From assembly GCF_004571025.1 (NCBI RefSeq), contig NZ_SPQT01000042.1:1-54519 (forward strand): a stretch of 54,519 nucleotides of DNA, read 5' to 3'. A program made the translations under genes and the position numbers. Each line of letters begins with the position of its first letter. Within the stretch, counting starts at the first letter, position 1. Source of the DNA: Bradyrhizobium niftali (GTDB lineage: Bacteria; Pseudomonadota; Alphaproteobacteria; Rhizobiales; Xanthobacteraceae). Of the stretch, positions 1 to 6,988 are shown in pieces. The notes below the pieces were generated by a model that saw only the letters and a program-made list of their open reading frames with translations, made no database searches and was not told where the DNA came from.

Positions 1-154
1 AGGCGTCGAGATCGGTGCCGCCTGGCGCCGGACCTCGAAGGACAACCGCACCTACCACTCGGTCAAGCTCGACGATCCGTCCTTCACCGCGCCGATCTAC
101 GCCAACCTCTTCGAAGGCGACGATGGCGAGTGCGCGCTGATCTGGTCGCGCTGA
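1..154 (+). CDS. DUF736 family protein, C-terminal part (cut by window edge)
   Basis: The reading frame enters at base 2 and stops at TGA 152-154. The visible 50 residues contain GAAWRRTSKDNRTY, the SVKLDDPSF motif, APIYANLFEG and the terminal LIWSR, which are characteristic of the second half of DUF736 (PF05284), a family of about 100 residues carried mainly on integrative elements and plasmids of alphaproteobacteria. Its molecular function is unknown. The first residue seen corresponds to about position 48 of the family. The N-terminal half lies outside the window or is missing. A separate N-terminal half of the same family sits on the opposite strand at 283-441, which is treated in the findings. 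Confidence 0.85.
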   Translation, partial: GVEIGAAWRRTSKDNRTYHSVKLDDPSFTAPIYANLFEGDDGECALIWSR

Positions 155-209
155 CCAACACCGCGGCGTCTCGCAAACACGCGGGGCGCCGCGGACAGCG
201 GCCCCGTTA

Positions 210-292
210 TTATGCGGAGCGACACAGCGGCAAAAGCCCTGGAAAACCGGGCTGCCAGCCAACGACTCCGCATAATCCCGCGCTACGCATAA
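210..292. repeat. Three copies of a TTATGCGnAG motif, possible recombinase sites
   Basis: TTATGCGGAG is at 210-219. Its inverse CTCCGCATAA is at 266-275, and a one-mismatch copy CTACGCATAA is at 283-292. The last two are direct repeats 7 bp apart, and the first is inverted relative to them. The third copy overlaps the stop codon of the truncated DUF736 half. Paired 10-bp arms with a 7-bp spacing resemble binding arms of a tyrosine recombinase core site. That role is an inference; no recombinase matching this site is in the window. Confidence 0.5.
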
Positions 293-441
293 TCGGTCGC
301 TCCTGCGAAAATCCGGTAGTCGGGGGCCTTGTCGTTGTCCTTCTCGGACGCCGTGAACTTGGCCTGGATGTTGAGCGTCAGCGTCTTGATCGAGCCGGTG
401 TAGCCGTTGTCCGAAGCGGTGAAAGTGCCGATGGTCGCCAT
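283..441 (-). pseudogene. DUF736 family protein, N-terminal half only (truncated)
   Basis: The minus strand encodes 52 residues starting MIMATIGTFT or MATIGTFT and running through SIKTLTLNIQAKF, KAPDYRIFAG, then ending ATDYA and a TAG stop at 283-285. This matches the first 46 or so residues of DUF736 (PF05284), after which identity to the family is lost. The normal second half (xEIGAAW to LIWSR) is missing here. The break occurs inside the TTATGCGnAG repeat cluster, so an insertion or inversion probably removed the 3' half. It could still be translated as a short peptide. The family assignment of the visible part is firm; the cause of truncation is inferred. Confidence 0.8.
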
Positions 442-554
442 GATCATCTCCGTCTGTCTGTTGCTCGGGCCGCGCCCATCGCAGCCTCGATGGCGATCCT
501 TGGCCCGGGGAGCGATCGACCCGCAGCCGCCAGGCCCGCAGCGCAGCGGAGGAC

Positions 555-630
555 GGCGAAAGCCTGCTTTTTTGTCTTGCGCGAGGAATGCCGCCGCTTG
601 GCGGCAGGGGTAAAAAAGCAGGCTTTCGCC
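555..630. repeat. Perfect 19-bp inverted repeat upstream of the DUF736 fragment
   Basis: GGCGAAAGCCTGCTTTTTT at 555-573 is exactly inverted at 612-630, with a 38-base spacer that itself contains a small CCGCC/GGCGG hairpin at about 591-605. Each arm ends in six T (or A) bases. It lies 114-189 bases upstream of the minus-strand DUF736 start. It could be a bidirectional terminator, a leader structure or a protein-binding palindrome. No coding explanation was found. Confidence 0.75.
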
Positions 631-1075
631 GTTGCGGGAAGGCGATCGAGGCTCTTGCGGTCCCTCGGGCCTGATCAGCCAATCGAGGGTGCGTTGGACG
701 CGAGCCCATGACCGAACTGACGGGGATGACCATGGCTAGCACCGCCCATCACAGCATCGGAAAGCAGTGAGATCGACCAGAGAGGAAGCCGACGTCTACG
801 CATCAGACGCAAGGACGATTCACCGGACAAACCAGCAAGCTCGATTGCGTTTGAGCATCAGGAAGCGATGGCGCCGGTCAGGACTATTCGCGCGATTGCG
901 CTTTGAATACCCGAGGTCGAGACACGATCCGTGCCCCAACCTGATCGCCTCGCCGCTACGACAGGGAAGTTCGGCACAGCGTCGCAAGCGGCTGCCACCT
1001 GCGCAGATTTGACCGATCGTGCCCCCCTTTTGAAGACGGGCTAGCGTGAGTAATGCTCGCCTGGCTTCAACTAAA
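631..1075. other. Island sequence without a recognisable gene
   Basis: About 445 bases between the 19-bp inverted repeat and the terminator of the ParB-like gene. Open frames here are short and resemble no family I know. Nothing can be supported beyond low-grade island spacer or decayed sequence. Confidence 0.4.
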
Positions 1076-1145
1076 CCGGCCGCGCGCCCTAAGGTGCGCG
1101 GCCGGAATTTAATGAGAGCCGGGACCGTCCTTGCGGCCCCGGCTC
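1076..1145 (-). terminator. Two consecutive hairpins after the ParB-like gene
   Basis: The first hairpin (1076-1105) has the stem CCGGCCGCGC/GCGCGGCCGG. On the minus strand it is followed by GTTTAGTT. The second (1116-1145) has the stem GAGCCGGG/CCCGGCTC. Both lie just past the stop of the minus-strand ParB-like gene, as expected for transcription termination. The U-tracts are weak. Confidence 0.5.
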
Positions 1146-1150
1146 ACCTC

Positions 1151-3178
1151 CTACTCGGCAGCTTGCGAACAAAAATCATGGCGCGGCGCCTCGTCTGGCG
1201 CACCGGCCTGATCCTGCATCTTGGCCGTGCGCAGCAACGGCGGCAACCAGCCGGTTGCCGCCAAGAGTTGCTCGGCGGCTGCCGCCATCTCGGCCTTTTT
1301 CATTCCCGACAAGCGGTCGGCGGCCTCCTCGCTGACGCCTTCGTGCACGGCCTCAAGGATGTTCGCCTTGGTGACCCGGCCGAGATAGCTTTGCACCGTC
1401 GGCCGCCAATATCCGGTCATGTCGAGGGCGACGGCCCTGGCCAAACGGCTGGCCACCGCCAACGCGCGCGGCCGGAGATCAAATGGCAATTTGACCGCAT
1501 TGGCCGTCAATGCCGTGCAATGCGCGAACAGCACCATACGGCTGTCGTGATCGAGTTCGGCCACGAATTCCCACAGCCCGGCGACGTCCCGGGGCATTTG
1601 CCTCGCCCAATTGGCATGGCGATCCGACCACGCTTTCCCGGCCGGGATGTCCTCGATTCCGACCGCATGCGTGGCCAACTCCGTCTTGACCGGTTGAATG
1701 CCCACCACGTGTGCATTGGCCCCGATGTAGAAGATTTGAGCCGCCAGCGCGTGCGTAACCGCGACGATGGCGACATCCGGCTGCTCACTCAGATTGAGAC
1801 GCAGCCCTAGGGTGCGATGCGCGGTGAGGTCACGAACGAGCGTGTCGGACAGCGACTGTTCCTCCTCTTCCTCCTCGCTTTCTTCCTCCTCGCTTTCTTC
1901 CTCCTCTCCTTGACCATCACGCGTGGCTTGATCGTCCTCTCCACCGTCACCATCCGGTGCCTCCGCGTCGCCTTCCCGCCGCGCTTCGGCAGGCGATTTC
2001 TCGTCCTCGGGGCGGATGAAACCGCGTTCGATCCTGATGGTGCCGTCATGATTGAGGATCACGAAAGCACCGCCGCGCGCGACATCGCCGGGATCGTAGG
2101 CCTGCCGTTTCGCCTCAAACTGCTCGATTTGGTTCTCCAATTCACCGAACCGCGCATCCACCTCGTCAGGCAGTTCATCGGCTGCCCGATGCTGTTCGGT
2201 CAGCTCATCAAACTCGGTTTGAGCGACCTGAAGAGCGGTCTGATCTTCCGCCGAAAGCTCGACCGGATGCGTGTAGGCACGGCGCATGCCGTGCGCGTAT
2301 GGGAAGTCGAGATGAGGCTCCGTCCACTTCCATCCCTCGGCCGCCCGTAAGGCGTCCGCCTCCCGGCCAAGCCGTGCCGTCACCAAGAGATCGAGCAGCG
2401 CCAAATCTTCGAGATAGCCGCCGCGATCCTCGGTGAAGAGGTCGCGCAGGATCGTACCGCCTGCCTCGATATAGGCCTCGAGCCCGACAAAGCGGGCGCG
2501 GCGATCGGTTGCGGCGACATGGGTTTCGGTGAGAAGACGGCGGATGGTGCTGGCATCGCGGTCGTAGGACAGGCGCTCATAGACGCTCTCCTGCCGGGCC
2601 TGATCGTCAGTGATGGCAAATGCCATCAGCTGCTCAAGGGTCAGATCGCCGTCGCGATAGAGCTGGATCAATCGTGGCGAAACTGCACCCAACCGAAGGC
2701 GCTGCCGCACCACATGCGGCGTCACCCCAAAGCGAGCGGCGATCTGCTCCGCACCGAAGCCACGCTCCTCCGCGAGCTTCCGGAACGCCTCGAACTGGTC
2801 GGCCGGATGCATGTTTTCCCGGGTGACATTCTCGTCCAGGCTGATCTCGTGGGGGTCATTCGCGGTGTCGATGATGCAGCGGATCGGCTCGGTCTTCTTG
2901 ATCTCCTTCCGCTTGACCCGCAGAAGCTGGGCCAAGCCGCCTGCCCTCGCCGATGGTCACCAAATAGAACCCCGTGGCCACGCCCTCTCCGTCCAACTCG
3001 AGCTCGACCACCAGATTCTGCAGGATGCCCTTGGCGGCAATACTCGCCGCATAGCCCTTGATTGCCGCCTCGCTATGCGGCGTCTTGCGCGCATTGTTCG
3101 GGGACTTCTTGAGCTTATTGAGCGGAATGAGAACCTCCGTCCCGCTCGCGGAAATGATTTCAACCTGCTTACCGACAT
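1151..3178 (-). pseudogene. ParB/Spo0J-like partition protein, frameshifted
   Basis: This is the ParB-type protein of alphaproteobacterial integrative elements. The N-terminal ParB nuclease-fold part (VEIISASGTEVLIPLNKL, NARKTPHSEAAIKGYAASI, FYLVTIGEGRRL) lies at about 2937-3170 in one frame. The rest (AQLLRVKRKEIKK, a helix-turn-helix around GFGAEQIAARFGVTPHVVRQ, and a long C-terminal region) lies at 1151-2935 in another. Conserved GEGRRLAQLL is split by one extra base in the AA at 2934-2935. A second indel, probably a lost A near 3170, separates the plausible start ATGTCGGTA (3176-3178) from the ParB frame. The downstream frame could start at TTG 2935 and give 594 residues without the nuclease-fold domain. 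An acidic Glu/Ser repeat is encoded near 1860-1910. Both indels could also be sequencing errors. Confidence 0.8.
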
Positions 3179-4341
3179 GATCATTCTTCCTTTTGCTTCC
3201 ACGGGTGTAAGGCGCACCACGCGCCTGCACCCCTGCCCGTCGGCGAGACCCGGGGGTAGCAAGCGCCAGGGCGACCCGAGCGGAGGGGGATCGCCCGCCC
3301 GAAAGGGCCGCTCGTGAGAAGCGGGTCTGCACGCGCGCATGCCAGCCGTTCGAGAAGGTGATGCCCGTTCGAAAGCACGGAAGACCGGGGAGACCGCTCG
3401 GGTCGGCGCCGGCGCCAGCCGGCGCTTCACCCTGGCGCGCGCGAGGGGCGGAGCCCCTGAGCTCTCGAGCGTTGGAATATTGAGCAAGTCAGCGCAGGTG
3501 AGAACAAGACGAGAGTGAGAGAATTAAAAGAGGCACCCGCAGGAGGGTCAGCATAGCGCCGACGCGGTACGCGGCGGGACCCGGGACCGAGTGCAGTCGC
3601 GAGACCGGTTAACAAGGCACCCGCGCGACGGGCAGTGATAGCGGTGCCGCGAAGCGGCAGCCCTTCGTGCGAGTGCCTCCGGCGAGCGACACATTCATCG
3701 AGCTGAGATCCAGAACCGAGGCTCTCCACGTGCTCGCCGAGACAACGCGTGACCTGTGAAATCTGACAGTATCGGTCATACATCCGACTAGTTAGAATCC
3801 CGTGAGCTATATTGGGCAATCGGCAAATGCTGCTGTTAGCCAGAACCCTTGAGCGCAGTACGATCGCTGGTCAGTCCCGAAGGCAATGATTACGCGCTTC
3901 GCCCAAATTGCGTGCGTTTACGGAGGAAGCGAGCGAGACAACCACAGACAAGTTGGACCGGAGATTAAATGAGGCATATCGCGAAAGTGATCGATGCCCG
4001 CACCTAGGATGACGTTGGCGCGGCTGCCCCAAGCATTCCCCGCGCCGGCCCATATCGGCCCAAGCAGCCGCTCGTCGCAATTGAGCTATCGCCCGCGTAT
4101 TGATTGTATGTGCCAATGGGCACTGGCGATCTCGAGGCGGATAGCACCACTGGAAGGATTCAAAAAAGCGGCTGCGTCGAGCAGGAGGTTGCCCTTACTC
4201 AGCGTTGCAGGGCATTTCGACTCCCCACACCTGCTCGAAACTACGCGGCAGACGCACTCCTCAAACAAATAGAATCGCGTCGATGCTGCCCGTATAAAAC
4301 TCGATCGCCGTTAGTGCTTCGCAGATCGCGACGCCGCTAAC
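3179..4341. other. Island spacer without a convincing gene
   Basis: About 1.16 kb between the ParB-like start and the excisionase-like gene. Open frames on both strands are short, basic and unlike known families. Base composition falls towards the 4.0-4.5 kb part compared with the neighbouring chromosome. It may hold the promoter of the ParB-like gene, attachment-site accessory sequences and decayed genes. I could not support any of these individually. Confidence 0.4.
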
Positions 4342-4719
4342 ATGATCGATATATCAAAGCGCCCAGAGGGCGTTGGTCTGCACGATCCACTCCGTCTTGC
4401 TGTAGCAGCGGCCGTGGCATTTCCCGATGGTTCGATGACCGCTTCCGGGCTGCGCCGAGAGAGCGCTCGCGGAAGACTCATCATCGAGCGCATTGCGGGC
4501 AAAGATTACACGACACTCTTTCATATAGAGAGAATGAGGGAATTATGCCGCGTCAAAGCAAAGGAGCCCGACTCTACAGACGTAAAGCACGGTATCGCGA
4601 AGGCAATCTCGTCGCCCAGTCTGTTTGGATTATCAAAGACGGAGACCGACATATCGCCACAGGATGCCTTGCGAGCGCGTCTGAAACAAAGCCGCCGCAG
4701 AAAGCAGAGCAAGCGCTAG
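4342..4719 (+). CDS. Excisionase-like small protein upstream of integrase
   Basis: A 125-residue protein beginning MIDISKRPEGVGLHDPLRLAVAAA, followed by AFPDGSMTASGLRRES, RGRLIIERIAGKDYTTL and HIERMRELCRV. The middle looks like a MerR/excisionase-type helix-turn-helix in which the protein reads a short DNA site. The tail is basic (RLKQSRRRKQSKR). Proteins of this kind commonly sit directly before tyrosine integrases in Bradyrhizobium islands. By position it would be the recombination directionality factor or a regulator of integration. Its 3' end overlaps the integrase start by 175 bases in a different frame. Start choice is uncertain because no strong ribosome-binding site precedes the ATG. 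Confidence 0.65.
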   Translation: MIDISKRPEGVGLHDPLRLAVAAAVAFPDGSMTASGLRRESARGRLIIERIAGKDYTTLFHIERMRELCRVKAKEPDSTDVKHGIAKAISSPSLFGLSKTETDISPQDALRARLKQSRRRKQSKR

Positions 4720-5825
4720 CGAACTACATCGCGCGAAAATATCAGCCGGAACGCAGTCGAAGGGACATCGACGACATCGATTGCGCGGACGTGCTGTCGA
4801 TCTATCTGACCGATATCGGCGAGCCTGGTGATCAGTTTGAAATTGAAGCGAGGATAGGCAGGCTAAACGATTTTTGGGGCGGCAAGAAGCTGTCGGCGGT
4901 CAATGCGCAAACCTGTGCGGCTTACGTTAAACATCGCGGCAGTCAGGGCGGCGCGCGTCGTGACCTCGAGAGCTTTCGCGCTGCAATCAACCATCATGCA
5001 AAAGAGGGCTTTCACCGCGGCGCGGTTCGCATATCTCTCCCGCCGAAAGGTGAGCCGCGCGATCGGTGGCTCACTCGCGACGAAGCCGCAGCGTTGCTTT
5101 GGCACTGTTGGCGGCACCGCGAGAAACAGACAATTCATTCGGGGCTATCAAAGGGAGACCCGGTAGCCACAAGCCGGAGACCTCTGCGTCATATCGCGCG
5201 GTTTATCCTGATCGGCCTGTACACTGGCACTCGGGCAGGCGCGATCGCATCTGCGTCGCCATATGCGGTAACTGGGCGCTCCTACGTGGATCTGGAGCGC
5301 GGTATCTTTTATCGCAAGGCCATTGGCAAGCGCACGACCAAGAAGCGCCAGACGCCTGCACCGATACCGCCACGGCTGCTCGCCCACCTTCGGCGCTGGT
5401 GGAACCGTAAGCTGATCGCGGAGTGCTTCGTTGAGTTCAACGGCAAGCCGGTCGCCTCCGTGAAAAAGGGCTTTAAGACCGCCGTAGGGCTTGCCGGCCT
5501 ACCGGGGAAGGTGACACCCCACACCCTTCGCCATACCGCTGCGACATGGCTCATGCAGCGGGGTGTGCCCATCTGGGAGGCGGCAGGGTTCCTGGGCATG
5601 TCTCCCGAAGTCCTGCAGGATACCTATGGGCACCACCACCCAGACTTTCTGCAGGGGGCGGCCACGGCCATTGGCCAAAAAGGCCGATATGTTTCGGTGG
5701 TTGAAACGGTGGTTGACTCGGGAACGACCAACGATCAGAAGGAAAAACCTAATGATTTCTGGTCGGAGTGGCAGGATTCGAACCTGCGACCCCTGCGTCC
5801 CGAACGCAGTGCTCTACCGGGCTGA
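4545..5825 (+). CDS. Tyrosine recombinase/integrase of the island
   Basis: A 426-residue phage-type integrase (PF00589). The N-terminal and core-binding part covers about residues 1-170, and the catalytic domain about 175-385. Visible active-site residues are Arg230 in YTGTRAGA, His326 and Arg329 in PHTLRH, and Tyr361 in DTYGHHHPD. The residue before the usual third histidine position is Gly351, and Met352 replaces the histidine (LGM instead of LGH), as in related rhizobial integrases. GAGGG six bases before the ATG supports the start. Residues from about 406 onward (SEWQDSNLRPLRPERSALPG) are antisense translation of tRNA-Pro, so the stop codon is supplied by the tRNA gene. It most likely catalyses integration and excision at that tRNA. 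Confidence 0.92.
   Translation: MPRQSKGARLYRRKARYREGNLVAQSVWIIKDGDRHIATGCLASASETKPPQKAEQALANYIARKYQPERSRRDIDDIDCADVLSIYLTDIGEPGDQFEIEARIGRLNDFWGGKKLSAVNAQTCAAYVKHRGSQGGARRDLESFRAAINHHAKEGFHRGAVRISLPPKGEPRDRWLTRDEAAALLWHCWRHREKQTIHSGLSKGDPVATSRRPLRHIARFILIGLYTGTRAGAIASASPYAVTGRSYVDLERGIFYRKAIGKRTTKKRQTPAPIPPRLLAHLRRWWNRKLIAECFVEFNGKPVASVKKGFKTAVGLAGLPGKVTPHTLRHTAATWLMQRGVPIWEAAGFLGMSPEVLQDTYGHHHPDFLQGAATAIGQKGRYVSVVETVVDSGTTNDQKEKPNDFWSEWQDSNLRPLRPERSALPG
5760..5825. other. Probable attachment site (att) within tRNA-Pro 3' part
   Basis: Integrase immediately adjacent to a tRNA 3' end, with the mobile genes on that side, is the classic island junction. The exact crossover length cannot be set without the opposite junction, which lies left of base 1. 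The range given is the overlap of the integrase frame with the tRNA. Confidence 0.65.
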
Positions 5826-5836
5826 GCCACACTCCG
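5760..5836 (-). tRNA. tRNA-Pro (anticodon CGG)
   Basis: The minus strand gives a full cloverleaf: acceptor CGGAGTG/CACTCCG, D-arm with GCTCAGCCCGGTAGAGC, anticodon stem CTGCG/CGCAG around the loop TTCGGGA (anticodon CGG), T-arm GGTTCGAATCC, and an encoded CCA at 5760-5762. Its 3' end points left, into the island, and the integrase ORF ends inside it. The 3' half is therefore the likely integration target, with a copy expected at the far end of the island outside the window. Confidence 0.95.
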
Positions 5837-5904
5837 ACAAGAGGCCGGCTTATAGCGTTGGGTTTGGCGCACCGCAAGCGGCCGAGTTGAGGAATTTTAT
5901 CCCT

Positions 5905-6894
5905 GTGAAAACGGGTCTTGAAACGCTGATTCTACCGGCTGGCGATGCCGCCGCCGGGGCCGCCGCCCGGACGCTGGCGGCCGGCGGGCTGGTCGCGTTT
6001 CCGACCGAGACGGTCTACGGGCTCGGCGCGGACGCCGCCAATGCCACCGCGATCGCCCATCTCTATGCCGCCAAGGGGCGCCCGGCCTTCAATCCGCTGA
6101 TCGCCCATGTTGCGGACATTGCCGCCGCGCAGGCCATCGGCCGGTTTGACGCGCGCGCCCTGAAGCTGGCGCAGGCGTTCTGGCCGGGGCCGCTGACGCT
6201 GGTGGTGCCGAAGACGGACGGCTGCCCGGTGGCCGATCTCGCCACCGCGGGCCTCGACACGGTCGCGATCCGCATTCCCGCCCACCCGGTGGCGCAGGCG
6301 ATCCTGCGTGCCTTCGGCGGGGCCGTGGTGGCACCGTCGGCGAACATCTCCGGGCACGTCTCGCCCACGCTGGCCGCCCATGTCGAGAGCGACCTTGCGG
6401 GACGAATCGACCTGATCATCGACGGCGGGCCGGTCGCGGTCGGCGTCGAATCCACCATTGTCGGCTGCTTCGACGCGCCGATACTGCTCCGGCCCGGCGG
6501 ACTGTCGCGCGAGCGGATCGAGGCCGTGCTCGGCGCCGCCCTGGAGCGGCCGCCGGCGGAAGCGGAGGGCGACGACAGCCAGCCGCTGGCGCCGGGCATG
6601 CTGGCCTCGCATTACGCGCCGCGCGCCAATGTGCGGCTCAATGCGCGCGAGGTGGCGCCGGGCGAAGCGCTGCTGGCGTTCGGGCCCTCACGCCTCCCCG
6701 GCCTTGACGCCGCAGCGGCCGTCATGAATTTGTCGCCCGCCGGTGATCTCGACGAGGCCGCCGCCAACCTGTTCGGTTATCTTCGCACCCTCGATGCGAA
6801 GAGCCCACGGACGATCGCGGTGATGACGATCCCCGAGGAAGAACTTGGCGAAGCGATCAATGACCGGCTGCGCCGGGCTGCGGTGGCGAGATAG
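5905..6894 (+). CDS. L-threonylcarbamoyladenylate synthase (Sua5/YrdC/YwlC type)
   Basis: A 329-residue enzyme that makes threonylcarbamoyl-AMP from threonine, bicarbonate and ATP for the t6A37 modification of ANN-decoding tRNAs in the cytoplasm. The N-terminal YrdC domain (about 10-200) shows GLVAFPTETVYGLGADA, the KGRPAFNPL nucleotide-binding stretch, APSANISGHVSPT and the VGVESTIV motif. The C-terminal Sua5 domain (about 225-329) makes this the long Sua5 form rather than short TsaC. The GTG start at 5905 fits the family N-terminus KTGLETLILPA. An upstream frame extension only reads through the tRNA and integrase region and was discarded. It is the first chromosomal gene after the island. 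Confidence 0.9.
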   Translation: MKTGLETLILPAGDAAAGAAARTLAAGGLVAFPTETVYGLGADAANATAIAHLYAAKGRPAFNPLIAHVADIAAAQAIGRFDARALKLAQAFWPGPLTLVVPKTDGCPVADLATAGLDTVAIRIPAHPVAQAILRAFGGAVVAPSANISGHVSPTLAAHVESDLAGRIDLIIDGGPVAVGVESTIVGCFDAPILLRPGGLSRERIEAVLGAALERPPAEAEGDDSQPLAPGMLASHYAPRANVRLNAREVAPGEALLAFGPSRLPGLDAAAAVMNLSPAGDLDEAAANLFGYLRTLDAKSPRTIAVMTIPEEELGEAINDRLRRAAVAR

Positions 6895-6988
6895 CGCATG
6901 ATCCGGACCCGGCGGGCCGCGGTAAAGTGTGTAGCGGTTTTCCGATAAGATCATGTGCAAGAGACAAGAGCGAAGTAGAGACGAGACA

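Noticed and set aside
130..711. 193-codon frame starting at base 130
   Set aside because: It overlaps both DUF736 halves, the repeats and the inverted repeat in another frame and has no family similarity.
4104..4340. Short plus-strand frame in the island spacer
   Set aside because: It has no family match and no clear ribosome-binding site, so it was left as gene-free spacer.
5837..5904. A longer start for the Sua5-type gene reaching into the integrase region
   Set aside because: The extension is translation of tRNA and island sequence in another frame; GTG 5905 fits the family N-terminus.
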